DNA from: an uncultured Bacteroidota bacterium
GTDB lineage: Bacteria > Bacteroidota > Bacteroidia > NS11-12g > UBA9320
DNA: 64,000 nucleotides
Reading direction: 5' to 3'
Assembly: GCA_937124965.1 (NCBI GenBank)
Contig: CAKZLB010000013.1
Span: forward strand, 124,001-188,000
The number at the start of each line of letters is the position of its first letter. The first letter of the stretch is position 1. The notes under the pieces are model-generated. The model made no database searches. It was not told where the DNA came from and worked only from the letters and a program-made list of their open reading frames with translations. Below, piece after piece: positions 55,301 through 63,534 of this stretch. The position numbers were made by a program, and so were the translations under genes.

Positions 55301-57206
55301 CTTTATACTCAAGGGTATCAGAAGTATTTGAAATAGGTGTCCATAACGAAGAACCAGTAGTGGCCATTTCCCAACGAACAATACTTCCAGTATTTCCATT
55401 TAATATTACATAGCCATTATTTGCGTCTGGACAAACTGTTGTCCCACCAGATACTGCACCACCAACGGTAGCTTTATCGACTGTTATTTTTACTGTATTT
55501 GAGTAGTCAATATTACAGTTACCATTTTGTACAGCAACTCTATAATACGTCGTTTGAGAGATATTTGAATACGATTGTGAAGTTCCTTTATTAACAATTG
55601 GTGTCCACAAATTACCATTTGCACTTGTTTCCCATTTTACAATGTTTCCAGTATATCCAGACACCGTTAAGTTCCCGGAATTTGAGCCTGCACACACTGA
55701 AGAAACACCACTCAATGTACCGCCATAAGAAGGTGGAGTAACAGTTATCTTAGCAACACTAGAACTATCAATAGAGCAATTGCCGTTTCCAACCATTGCT
55801 CGGAAATATGTTGTTCGTACAAGTCCACTATAATTTTGGTTTAATGCTGTATTCGAAATTGCAACCCAAGGACCAGTTGCTGAAGTAGCTGAGTCCCATC
55901 GTACAACATTTCCAGTATGTCCACTTAGTGAAATAACTCCGGAATTTGATTTTGAGCAAACCGTTTGCGATCCGGAAATAGTTCCACCAACAGCTTTTGG
56001 AGAAACATTAACGTTTACTGAGGTCGACTTGCTTGCACATCCAGAAGGAATTTCAACTGTTAAATCATAACGACCAGCGTCTGAAGTACTTACTCCAGTT
56101 ATTTGTGGGTTTCTCAATGCCGATTTGTATCCGTTTGGTCCAGACCAGCTATATTTTGCACCAACTACCTGATTCACTGTCAGCTCTAAGTCTCCACCTG
56201 CACACAATGGTGAGACGTAGGTTGCATTCAGGCTAAAGTTTATATTTTGCTCAGAACCTATAGAAACTGTTGGTTCGATTGCGCTATATTTTCTAATACG
56301 TAAGTAGTCAACTTCAAGTGTTCCGAACGATCCAGAATTAGCAAGAGATACATAAGATGTATTGCCCATGCTGTAGGAAGAATTGTTGGCGCTTAGAGTT
56401 TGACCTGCCCAATTTGCAATTTGACTAACTCCACTCCATATGAAAGACCAATCTCCGTTAATTCCTGTAGAGTTTGTAGAACCGAACCCCGAAGTTGAGT
56501 GGCAACCAGAACCAAAAGTTGTCGTTGCAAGCTGCATGCTAGAACCATTGTGAACCATTGCATACCCATCGTTGCTCGTATTTAATTGACTTAATATTGC
56601 AGTACCTCCTGACGACGCTACGCCAAACATTTCCACTAATAGTGGACCTTCAATAGCCGTTTTAGTTTTTATCGTCGCTGCATTACTATTAGACGTTAAT
56701 TTTAATTTTCCTCCAGATAAAGCAACGGTTCCAGAACCACACGTGCTCCAATTTGCCGAGCTTAATGTTGATCCATTAAATTCATCTACTACTTGAAACG
56801 TGTTTGATGCATCACTTTTTGCGGTAGCAGTACTATTTCCATAAAACAGGTAAATTGTATCTTTCGCATAATTCTTTATCGAGTCTACATTAACCCAAAC
56901 AACCGTGTTCGTTTTATTTATGGTACCATCCTCTATCCAATATGATAATTCATTTCCTCCTCGGTCTAGAAATCGAATATCCTGACCTAAACTTCTCATC
57001 TTGCCTGATGAAATTAAAGTGGAGGTATTTAGCGTAATACTAACCTCATAACTTTTCAGAAGTGCACTTTTACTATTATCCAGTTCAACTGGAACGCGGT
57101 ATTGAAACCCTGAATAACAAGGCTGTGCCGTCGCTTCCGACGACAATAATGCCATACAGGCACTTACCACTAAAAAGAATAAAATAGAGCGTCTACTTAT
57201 TTTCAT
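52344..57206 (-). CDS. Giant T9SS type B adhesin with DUF2341, ten Ig-like repeats and PKD domains
   Basis: A 1620-residue protein with signal peptide ending near SSEATAQ. A DUF2341 domain (about 28-145: FQYRVPVELDNSKSALLKSY) is followed by a LamG-like region (about 150-310) and an Ig-like domain. Ten tandem repeats of about 85-90 residues span roughly 407-1290, each opening with a GG-x-ISG-x-x-x-VC motif and containing a 'GNVVRWxSS' strand and 'YRAVVxNGxC' end. Two PKD domains (about 1295-1450) and a C-terminal gliding-motility-like domain (about 1535-1620: NVITPDGNDENDLW, VFDRWGREVFKT) mark a T9SS type B substrate. It is co-transcribed with the PorP/SprF protein, its probable partner. Likely a surface adhesin or matrix polymer. 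Confidence 0.9.
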   Translation of the reverse strand: MKISRRSILFFLVVSACMALLSSEATAQPCYSGFQYRVPVELDNSKSALLKSYEVSITLNTSTLISSGKMRSLGQDIRFLDRGGNELSYWIEDGTINKTNTVVWVNVDSIKNYAKDTIYLFYGNSTATAKSDASNTFQVVDEFNGSTLSSANWSTCGSGTVALSGGKLKLTSNSNAATIKTKTAIEGPLLVEMFGVASSGGTAILSQLNTSNDGYAMVHNGSSMQLATTTFGSGCHSTSGFGSTNSTGINGDWSFIWSGVSQIANWAGQTLSANNSSYSMGNTSYVSLANSGSFGTLEVDYLRIRKYSAIEPTVSIGSEQNINFSLNATYVSPLCAGGDLELTVNQVVGAKYSWSGPNGYKSALRNPQITGVSTSDAGRYDLTVEIPSGCASKSTSVNVNVSPKAVGGTISGSQTVCSKSNSGVISLSGHTGNVVRWDSATSATGPWVAISNTALNQNYSGLVRTTYFRAMVGNGNCSIDSSSVAKITVTPPSYGGTLSGVSSVCAGSNSGNLTVSGYTGNIVKWETSANGNLWTPIVNKGTSQSYSNISQTTYYRVAVQNGNCNIDYSNTVKITVDKATVGGAVSGGTTVCPDANNGYVILNGNTGSIVRWEMATTGSSLWTPISNTSDTLEYKDLKNSLMYRAVVKNGSCNVAVSSTATVTVLSASNAGSISGAKEVCETGNSGTLTLTSAQGNVLKWQSKTKSSSWTDIYSTKSAYDWYNLADTTTFRAIVSNSGCKSDTSSETTVYVNPQSDGGYVSGPDEVCSGINSATMKANATVGSVEEWQTSSNGYAPWTPIAKSNAANYTVSNLTSSLYFRTKVKSGMCASTYSDTKAIKVAAVSSAGSVVSNLELCEGVNFGIIKVTGVTGDVVKWQSSNSATGNWTDQNITTETYEVQNVSDNVYLRAIVKNGVCSSDTSMVAIVEVSKKSDAGNIYGLGQWCSLVNSGTIEVKDVTGDVLYWQSSTNNGSTWNDVVTNSKTYNYQNLTSTTQFRAVVRNGVCAEDFSQIAMVEVSAPSDAGTLLSNQTEICSGSNFGSIQVVDLIGNVETWESFDEVTNSWVSTQNNAEQQSYYNATSTLKYRVIVRNNFCSSDTSDVITINVSNPSVGGTISGDDEACKKLGTSVLQVKDFTGNIGNWQSSGSTVGPWTDLSETSNILGVDNLGESKYYRVSVKNGVCPVAYSPAFKHTIYNPTKGGAISGSTEVCTDVNGGVLELINFEGDIIGWEEQNENGSWTALGFSGDLYWYENLTKTKKYRVAIQNGVCDMEYSELAQVVVNPLPQPSFDAQNLCESQLTMFTDKSTISSGNVSQLSWMFSDGYTTTESTFNKVFQSAGKYEVTLTASSDKQCSQKVTQEVIISETPKALFRILDGVTPQSGCKNESVSFEDLTLFSNTGDLDYVWDFGNGQSSTLSNPIINFNESGNYEISLTTTSRTNCIDTYKTSYMVLDEMKPLAGDDIDASLGIGVMLNAKGSMTYEWSPAQYLSNPTIQNPVATVTESTMFIVTGTDYYGCKSSDSVWVNVTEDYRIIPNNVITPDGNDENDLWIVKNIENYPDNTVSVFDRWGREVFKTEGYANDWGATNTNGHLLMDGTYYYVIEFPENGKIMKGAITVVRNK

Positions 57207-57573
57207 AACCTGTTTTTACTGTTAAAACCTTAATGATGTGTACTAAGCATCCTTCAGGTTGTACATGCAAACAACGATGGTTATTGAACTACTTAAAAAT
57301 ATTCAAGTTGTGAAAACACGCCGTAATCAAGGGTTTAATCGAAGTTTTTGAAAAGTAAAGGTATAGTGCTCTAAAACACCACCTCGCACAAACGACTAAA
57401 TATCAGTAAGTTACAAAATCCCCCTCTTTGATATTAAAATTGTGTTAACAATATCAAACAAGAAAACAACCAGTGTTATTAAGATGATTGGGAGGTGTGT
57501 ACTATCTATCTGACCTTTCAGACTAACTAGTTATCATTGTCTAGGACAGCTAGCAAATAATTCTTTTGGTGAT
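57207..57573. other. Intergenic leader region upstream of the giant adhesin, with an inverted repeat
   Basis: About 365 nt between the paaG stop and the adhesin start, with no supported gene. A 9-bp perfect inverted repeat (TTTGATATT/AATATCAAA, 57427-57458, 14-nt spacer) is the main structure. No TAnnTTTG element with clear spacing is seen on the - strand, and no terminator for the rpoN operon is evident. Confidence 0.4.
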
Positions 57574-58359
57574 TTAACTACCAGTAAATGAAGGTTTGCG
57601 TTTCTCATTGAAAGCTGTAACACCTTCTTTATAATCATTTGAATTACCAGCAACTTCCTGACAACATGCTTCGTATTCCAACATTTCGTTTAAGTCTGAA
57701 TGAAAAGACTTATTGATCATTTGTTTCATGAGAGCAATAGCTTTAGTAGGAGCTGTTTCGTAGTATGCAGCTATTTCGTTTGTAACCTCATCCAATTTAT
57801 CCGCTTCCACAACTTTATTAACTATTCCCCATTCTAATGCTTGGGCCGCTTTGACTTTGGAACCCATCGTTGACATTTCGAATGCTCGAGCGCTACCAAC
57901 TAGTCTGGGTAAGAAGTAACTTGATCCAGAATCTAACACTAAACCAACATTAACAAATACCTCAATAAAAGAAGCATATTCAGAAGCAACGATATAATCA
58001 CATGCTAAAGCTAAGGAACATCCAGCTCCTGCCGCAACACCGTTGATCTTCCCGATAATCGGTTTAGGCATAGATCGCATCGCTTTAATAATAGGATTGT
58101 ATCTTTTGTCGAGTGAATCTCTTAGTGACCGATTTTTTGCTCCAGCAATTGCCTTCAAATCTTGTCCAGAACAAAAAGCTTTTCCAGCTCCAGTCAACAC
58201 CAAAACACGTACGTTTTTGTCGCGTTTGGCCTTTTTTAAAACATCTTGCAACTCATAACTTTGATCGTCGTTGAATGCGTTAAAAACATCTGGTCTATTA
58301 AGTGTAATGTGTGCTACACCGCCAACTACCTCATATTTAATACAACTATACTCTTCCAT
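57574..58359 (-). CDS. paaG: Enoyl-CoA hydratase/isomerase, PaaG-like
   Basis: A 261-residue crotonase-fold enzyme. Start set at ATG 58359, overlapping the upstream gene by 14 nt. Oxyanion-hole segments are LTGAGKAFCSGQDLKAI and NGVAAGAGCSLALACDYIVA. PaaG features include the RYNPIIKAMRSMPKPIIGK stretch, the catalytic Asp in VGLVLDSGSSYFLPRLVGSA, and the C-terminus DYKEGVTAFNEKRKPSFTG. PaaG isomerises the ring-epoxide of phenylacetyl-CoA to an oxepin, but no other paa genes are nearby, so a general fatty-acid role is possible. Downstream of rpoN and the membrane protein in one run. Confidence 0.88.
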   Translation of the reverse strand: MEEYSCIKYEVVGGVAHITLNRPDVFNAFNDDQSYELQDVLKKAKRDKNVRVLVLTGAGKAFCSGQDLKAIAGAKNRSLRDSLDKRYNPIIKAMRSMPKPIIGKINGVAAGAGCSLALACDYIVASEYASFIEVFVNVGLVLDSGSSYFLPRLVGSARAFEMSTMGSKVKAAQALEWGIVNKVVEADKLDEVTNEIAAYYETAPTKAIALMKQMINKSFHSDLNEMLEYEACCQEVAGNSNDYKEGVTAFNEKRKPSFTGS

Positions 58360-58969
58360 TGAAAAACAAATAAACTGCAATATTGCAAATTAAACCTATA
58401 AAAAAACCTAAATATACTTCTTGTTTAGTGTGAGCATTTAGTTGCAAACGTGCACTGGCTACTATCCCCGTTATAACTAAAGTAATTAAGGTAAGGAAAA
58501 TGTAGATTGGTTTATTAAGCTGAGCTAAAACGGTTACTAAGACCAGCAATCCAGCCCACCCAAACACATGAAAACTAATTTTTTTGTACGAACATATTAT
58601 CGCTAATACACCAGAACTCAAACACAAAGCCAATACGAATAATTTAAGAATTGGATGAAACAAAAAGTTATCAAAAAAGAAAAACTGAACTGCGTAAATA
58701 ACACAAAGGACCCACGCGGCTATTCGTCTTTCTGGTAATGTAATTTCAGAGAGTTCCTTAATCTTAAATTTATTTAAAAGAAACATTACGCCGAGTAAGG
58801 GCAGCAAGGAAAGGAGCACAAAGAACATCGACATCCACAAAAACGTAGGCTGAGCATTTAACTTTGACGATACAACTAAGTGAAAGTTAACGATAGCTAA
58901 TATTCCATAAATCGGAACGAATATGGGGTGAAAAACAAGTGATATTAAATTAGCGAACCGTGCAGACAC
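58346..58969 (-). CDS. Polytopic membrane protein, PAP2-like
   Basis: A 207-residue protein with about six membrane helices (LISLVFHPIFVPIYGILAIV, LWMSMFFVLLSLLPLLGVMF, VLCVIYAVQFFFFDNFLF). The last part (TGIVASARLQLNAHTKQEVY) resembles the third PAP2 phosphatase motif (SRxxxxxHxxxE/D), but the other motifs are weak, so catalytic activity is uncertain. The start is GTG 58969, which overlaps the rpoN stop by one base (TAGTG), so it is translationally coupled to rpoN. Confidence 0.72.
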   Translation of the reverse strand: MSARFANLISLVFHPIFVPIYGILAIVNFHLVVSSKLNAQPTFLWMSMFFVLLSLLPLLGVMFLLNKFKIKELSEITLPERRIAAWVLCVIYAVQFFFFDNFLFHPILKLFVLALCLSSGVLAIICSYKKISFHVFGWAGLLVLVTVLAQLNKPIYIFLTLITLVITGIVASARLQLNAHTKQEVYLGFFIGLICNIAVYLFFNGRV

Positions 58970-60441
58970 TATTTCAATTCTTTTCGTAGACGCGCAACTG
59001 GAATATTTAATTGCTCGCGATATTTTGCAACTGTTCTTCGGGCAATATTATATCCTTGTGATTTCAGGACTTCTTGTAGTTTGCCGTCCGTTAACGGTTT
59101 TTGCTTGTTTTCGGCATCAATAGCGTTGCTTAATATTTTCTTTACCTCTTTGTTCGATACTTCAGCTCCACTATTGGTAACAATTCCTTCAGAAAAGAAA
59201 TGCTTCAACAAGAAAATTCCAAAATCAGTTTCTACGTATTTGCTACTTGCAACTCTCGATATGGTTGAAACATCTAGATGAACTCGTTCAGCGATATCTT
59301 TCAAAATCATTGGACGCAATTGCGTTTCGTCTCCTGTCAAGAAGTACTCTCGTTGTAAGTCTACAATACAATTCATTGTAACTAACAACGTGTTTTGTCG
59401 CTGCTTAACCGAATCTACGAACCATTTTGCGCTATCTAACTTTTGCTTAATAAATTGAACAGCATCTTTTGTGCTTTTATCTGGTTTTTTGGCTTTCTCG
59501 TACCCTTTCAATGTCTCCATATAGCCTTGAGAGACTTTTAGAGTTGGAGTGTTTCTATTATTTATATCAACCACAAGCTCTCCGTATTGCTCTTTTACTA
59601 TGAAATCCGGAATAATAAAATCGGTCTCTTTACCCGAGCTTGAACTTCCTGCTGGTTTAGGATTAAGTTTGGAGATGAACGTTATTGCCTCTTTTAGGAA
59701 ATCTTCGGTAACATCAATTTTCTTCAACAATCGAGCATAGTGTTTTTTCGAAAAATCCTCCATGTGATTTTCGATTATTTCGGCTGCTAATTTCGTGATT
59801 GCTGTATTTTTAGTTTTGGCTTTATGACGAATTTGCAGTAACAAACATTCTTGTAAAGTCCTTGCCCCAATACCCGGAGGCTCTAAATCTTGTATCTTTT
59901 TCAAAACAGATTCTAACTCCTCTTCTGAGGTTCGAACATTTGCCGAAAAAAGTAGGTCGTTTACTACACTCCGTAATGGGCGTCTAAGGTACCCGTCATC
60001 TTCAAACGTTCCGATTAGCTGATCAGCCAATAGGTATTCATGTTCTGTCTGAAGGTTGGGCTTAATTCCCTCTAATAAACGATCTCTAAAAGAAATTGAT
60101 GCGTTTATTGGAATAAACTCTTTTTCCTCATCATCCCCAGAATATTGATCGTTTAGACGAATGCCACCATCGTCATCATTTAAGTAATCCGAAACATCTA
60201 TCGAATCATCTTGACTAGATTCAAACGATTCCATATCACTGTATTCGTCGTTATAGTCATAGTCTTCCTGATTGTCCCCCTCAACTTCGTCTTTCCCATT
60301 TTCTAACGCAGGGTTTTCGATGAGTTCCTCTTCTACTTTTTGCTCAAAATTAAGTGTATTAAGCTCCAACAGTTTGATAAACTGTATTTGCTGTGGCGAC
60401 AGTTTCTGTAATAGTTTTTGACTTAATGATTGCTTAAGCAT
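58969..60441 (-). CDS. rpoN: RNA polymerase sigma-54 factor
   Basis: A 490-residue sigma-54. Region I is Gln/Leu-rich (LSQKLLQKLSPQQIQFIKLL). An acidic region II (about 48-105) is followed by the core-binding part (about 115-290: LIGTFEDDGYLRRPLRSVVN, RTLQECLLLQIRHKAKT) and DNA-binding region III with the RpoN box (ARRTVAKYRE, near 469-478). It transcribes -24/-12 promoters with an AAA+ activator; no activator gene is seen nearby. Heads a three-gene run. Confidence 0.97.
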   Translation of the reverse strand: MLKQSLSQKLLQKLSPQQIQFIKLLELNTLNFEQKVEEELIENPALENGKDEVEGDNQEDYDYNDEYSDMESFESSQDDSIDVSDYLNDDDGGIRLNDQYSGDDEEKEFIPINASISFRDRLLEGIKPNLQTEHEYLLADQLIGTFEDDGYLRRPLRSVVNDLLFSANVRTSEEELESVLKKIQDLEPPGIGARTLQECLLLQIRHKAKTKNTAITKLAAEIIENHMEDFSKKHYARLLKKIDVTEDFLKEAITFISKLNPKPAGSSSSGKETDFIIPDFIVKEQYGELVVDINNRNTPTLKVSQGYMETLKGYEKAKKPDKSTKDAVQFIKQKLDSAKWFVDSVKQRQNTLLVTMNCIVDLQREYFLTGDETQLRPMILKDIAERVHLDVSTISRVASSKYVETDFGIFLLKHFFSEGIVTNSGAEVSNKEVKKILSNAIDAENKQKPLTDGKLQEVLKSQGYNIARRTVAKYREQLNIPVARLRKELK

Positions 60442-60482
60442 ATTTCAAGTAGTTTAAGGTTATGCCAATCCGCTATAACCCT

Positions 60483-60490
60483 TATTTTTG
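60483..60490 (+). promoter_or_regulatory. -7 promoter element of asnS (TATTTTTG)
   Basis: TATTTTTG followed by C fits TAnnTTTG and ends 29 nt before the asnS ATG. The divergent rpoN start lies 42 nt to its left, so both genes are driven from this 78-nt gap. Confidence 0.55.
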
Positions 60491-60519
60491 CCCAAAATTA
60501 GAGAATAGATTCGATTTCG

Positions 60520-62040
60520 ATGAAAACATATATAAAAGACTTATCTACACACAAGGATTCGGTGGTTACATTGCAAGGCTGGGTTCAAAATAAAAGAGAA
60601 AGTAAAGCCTTAATTTTTATCATTTTACGCGATGGTTCAGGATTTTGTCAATGCATTGCTGACTTAGCCGTTTTAGGTGACATTAAATTTGCCGAAGCTT
60701 CTAAACTAGGTCAAGAAAGCAGTATCTCAATAACGGGTAAGGTTGTTGAAGACACTCGACAAATTGGTGGTTTTGAAATTCATGTTCAATCGATTGACAT
60801 TGTACAAAACTGTGCTGATTATCCAATTGCCAACAAAGAACATGGCATTGAATTCCTTATGGATCAGCGACATTTATGGCTGAGAAGCAAGCGTCAGTGG
60901 GCTATAATGCGTGTTCGGAATACTGTAATCTTTTCTATTCATAAATTTTTTCAAAAAGAAGGTTTTGTTCAAATGGATGCTCCGATTTTTACTGGGAATG
61001 CAGCTGAGGGCACAACCGATTTGTTTGAAACTGACTTTTATGGTCAGCCAGCTTATCTGTCTCAAAGTGGTCAGTTATATGGTGAAGCCATGGCCATGGC
61101 CATGGGTAAAATCTACACTTTCGGACCTACTTTTCGTTCAGAAAAATCCAAAACACGAAGACACTTATCCGAGTTCTGGATGATTGAGCCAGAAATGGCG
61201 TTCCACGACATTTACGACAATATGGATTGCATTGAAGACTTTGTGCGGTACGTTGTCAAAGAAGTCTTAGAAAATTGTAAAGTCGAATTGGAGTTACTTG
61301 AGCGAGACACAACTATTTTGGAAAAAACAGTTGAACCTTTTATTCGACTGACATACGACAATGCAGTTGCAATAATAAAAGGTGAACAAGAAGTTGAAGG
61401 CCAAACAACTATCGCTGTCTTAGAACAAGATCTTGCCGACACGAAAGCGAACATTGCCTCTCTAAAAGCAGACATCGCCGAAAGAGAGGAAAAAATTGCT
61501 GCTGGAGGAATGAAGAAAGGTCAAGTAAATTTCAATCTAAATACCATTGATAAAAATAAAAATCAAATCAAACAGCTAGAAGAAGACGAACGTAACATAC
61601 CGCAGTGGTTGGATTCAGCCAAAAACTTCACGTATGGTGAGGACTTTGGAGGTTCTGATGAAACGGTTTTAACACGAATGTTTGACGTGCCTGTTATGGT
61701 TTACGATTGGCCACATGAAGTCAAAGCTTTTTATCTAAAACGTAACCCAGAGAATCCAAGATTTGCTCGAGGTGTCGACATGTTAGCTCCAGAAGGATAT
61801 GGCGAAGTTGTTGGTGGTGGCGAAAGAGAAACAAATGAGCAAATGCTAATTGAGAAAATTAATGAGCACAAATTGCCTATGGAGGTTTTTGAATGGTATT
61901 TGGACTTACGCAGATTTGGGTCAGTTCCTCATGCCGGATTTGGGCTAGGTTTAGAGCGGTTAATTGCATGGATTTGCAAGCTACCTCACGTTAGAGAAAC
62001 TATTCCGTTTCCTCGAATGTATGGTAGATTAAACCCATAA
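60520..62040 (+). CDS. asnS: Asparaginyl-tRNA synthetase with coiled-coil insertion
   Basis: A 506-residue class II synthetase charging tRNA-Asn. An OB-fold anticodon domain (about 1-105: VTLQGWVQNKRESKALIFII) is followed by the catalytic core with motif 2 (GPTFRSEKSKTRRHLSEFWM) and motif 3 (HAGFGLGLERLIAWICKLPH), and YLSQSGQLYGEAM, which favours AsnRS over AspRS. Residues about 288-370 are an insertion rich in heptad-like Leu/Ile/Lys/Glu (VLEQDLADTKANIASLKADI, NTIDKNKNQIKQLEEDERNI) that lengthens the protein from the usual 466. It sits between the IIKGE strand and the KNFTYGEDFGG segment, likely as a surface coiled coil. Confidence 0.96.
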   Translation: MKTYIKDLSTHKDSVVTLQGWVQNKRESKALIFIILRDGSGFCQCIADLAVLGDIKFAEASKLGQESSISITGKVVEDTRQIGGFEIHVQSIDIVQNCADYPIANKEHGIEFLMDQRHLWLRSKRQWAIMRVRNTVIFSIHKFFQKEGFVQMDAPIFTGNAAEGTTDLFETDFYGQPAYLSQSGQLYGEAMAMAMGKIYTFGPTFRSEKSKTRRHLSEFWMIEPEMAFHDIYDNMDCIEDFVRYVVKEVLENCKVELELLERDTTILEKTVEPFIRLTYDNAVAIIKGEQEVEGQTTIAVLEQDLADTKANIASLKADIAEREEKIAAGGMKKGQVNFNLNTIDKNKNQIKQLEEDERNIPQWLDSAKNFTYGEDFGGSDETVLTRMFDVPVMVYDWPHEVKAFYLKRNPENPRFARGVDMLAPEGYGEVVGGGERETNEQMLIEKINEHKLPMEVFEWYLDLRRFGSVPHAGFGLGLERLIAWICKLPHVRETIPFPRMYGRLNP

Positions 62041-62043
62041 TTG

Positions 62044-62051
62044 TACTTTAG
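62044..62051 (+). promoter_or_regulatory. Variant -7 promoter element (TACTTTAG)
   Basis: The 14-mer AATTGTACTTTAGC (62039-62052) is identical to that at 17605-17618. The element ends 20 nt before ATG 62072, just after the asnS stop, and would start the three-gene operon. Confidence 0.4.
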
Positions 62052-62071
62052 CCTTACATTAACAAAGTATC

Positions 62072-62749
62072 ATGATAGTTTACATTCTGTTTGCCGTTCT
62101 TGCAGTTTTATTGACTTTAATCGCTTTTGGGTTTACCATTTATGGTGGAATTAAAAAGAAGCGAGCGTTGTTTCTAGGGTCATTAGCGTCTTCTGTAGTT
62201 TTGTCATTAGTTAGCATTTTTGCAGTGTACACATATGGTAAGGAACAACTTGCCTACATGAATAGTGATGAATTCGGTGAAGAAACCCGTATGATGGGGG
62301 AAAATATTGGCAAGAAATTAGGAAACACTATATCTGGTACGGCGGATGGTTTGGAACAAACCCTCGATGAAGATGCAATTGAGAGACTGTCAGAAAAAGG
62401 ATCACGAATTATTGGTAAAGGGATTAAAGCTTCTGCGAAAGGTTTCGATGAAACGTTAGGAAAAACAACCGTCTATTTAGATGAAACTGCTGACGCCATT
62501 GGTATTAAAATCGGACGAGCAGAAGAAATCTTAGATTCTTCAAAATCCAGCATTGCGTTGTATCTCGAGTTTACTCAAGATATTGACACAAGCATTCAAC
62601 TGACAGCATATGATAGCAAAGGTGATAAAATGGACAATGTTAGATTACCAATTAAATCATTTGCAGGTGCTGAAAAAATACACAAATTTCGGTTTGATTA
62701 TTTTTCACCAGGCCTAAGCGGATACTGCATTCTCTCCGTAGCTAAATGA
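62072..62749 (+). CDS. Membrane protein with two N-terminal helices
   Basis: A 225-residue protein. Two membrane helices lie at about 2-26 and 33-55 (IVYILFAVLAVLLTLIAFGF, FLGSLASSVVLSLVSIFAVY), followed by a region of repeated amphipathic helices with Gly/Lys/Asp/Glu (NIGKKLGNTISGTADGLEQT, IGKGIKASAKGFDETLGKTT). The C-terminal part is beta-like (IALYLEFTQDIDTSIQLTAY). I recognise no family. It is followed by the E2-like gene with an ATGA overlap (62746-62749). Confidence 0.75.
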   Translation: MIVYILFAVLAVLLTLIAFGFTIYGGIKKKRALFLGSLASSVVLSLVSIFAVYTYGKEQLAYMNSDEFGEETRMMGENIGKKLGNTISGTADGLEQTLDEDAIERLSEKGSRIIGKGIKASAKGFDETLGKTTVYLDETADAIGIKIGRAEEILDSSKSSIALYLEFTQDIDTSIQLTAYDSKGDKMDNVRLPIKSFAGAEKIHKFRFDYFSPGLSGYCILSVAK

Positions 62750-63534
62750 CGTTAAAAAGTAACTACATCATTCGAAAATTAAACCTTTCTCAAAAGCTTG
62801 TAGGTGATGCAGTAAGAATAGGCAAAGACATTCCATATATTCATTCGTTAAGCGTCTTGGATGTCACGGCTGCTCGAAAAATTTTACGACAATATCGACG
62901 TAAAACTGGGGAGCCAGTATCCCTAACTTCGTATATTTTGTACTGCTGTGCTCAGGCTATCAAGCAAGATATTTCGATTCAACAAATGTTGGGTTGGAAC
63001 AACAAGTTAGTCGCCCATAACGATATTGATTTCTTTTTCCCTAGTGAAAAGGCAGGAGACGAAAATGAAATTCAAAGCTTTATCCTTCGCGACTTAGGTT
63101 CAAAATCTCTAAGAGAAATAGCACAATTACTTAATAAAAAACTCAGCAGTTCTCCCAAAAAACCAGATTTAGCACAAAGAATGTTTATGAAACTTCCATG
63201 GTTTATTAGAAAACGATTTATTAAACTTTGGATGATGAATCCTCATACGCGTAAAAAGTACTTTGGAACAGTTTACTTTTCTTCTATTTTAAACGTGTCA
63301 GACTCAAGGAAATCATGGGGAATTCCAATCCCAATGCAGAGTTTGGGTATCTTTATCGGAACATTAAATCGGGTATTGGTTCAAACTGATTCTGGGGTTG
63401 AAACAAAAGACAACGTTCAAATTACATTATCTGTAGATCACAGAGTAAATAATGGATTGAATATAGGTACCTTTGGAAAGAATCTTCTTGACATTTTAAA
63501 CAGCCAAACACTTGAAGACATTTTAGAAAAATGA
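62746..63534 (+). CDS. 2-oxoacid dehydrogenase E2-type acyltransferase-like protein with altered active site
   Basis: A 262-residue protein matching the catalytic (CAT-like) domain of lipoate-dependent E2 subunits but without lipoyl or E1/E3-binding domains. The E2 hallmark near the C-terminus is DHRVNNG (His232), whereas active enzymes carry DHRxxDG; the Asp is Asn236 here. The LTSYILYCCAQAIKQ stretch and the GIFIGTLN region follow the family fold. It probably has a non-canonical or structural role. It overlaps the flanking genes by 4 nt on both sides, next to a cytochrome P450. Confidence 0.83.
   Translation: MTLKSNYIIRKLNLSQKLVGDAVRIGKDIPYIHSLSVLDVTAARKILRQYRRKTGEPVSLTSYILYCCAQAIKQDISIQQMLGWNNKLVAHNDIDFFFPSEKAGDENEIQSFILRDLGSKSLREIAQLLNKKLSSSPKKPDLAQRMFMKLPWFIRKRFIKLWMMNPHTRKKYFGTVYFSSILNVSDSRKSWGIPIPMQSLGIFIGTLNRVLVQTDSGVETKDNVQITLSVDHRVNNGLNIGTFGKNLLDILNSQTLEDILEK

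Noticed and set aside
53443-56236. Regular 85-90 residue repeats in the adhesin and antisense open frames inside it
   Set aside because: The repeats are Ig-like protein domains; antisense frames have no start context or recognisable product.
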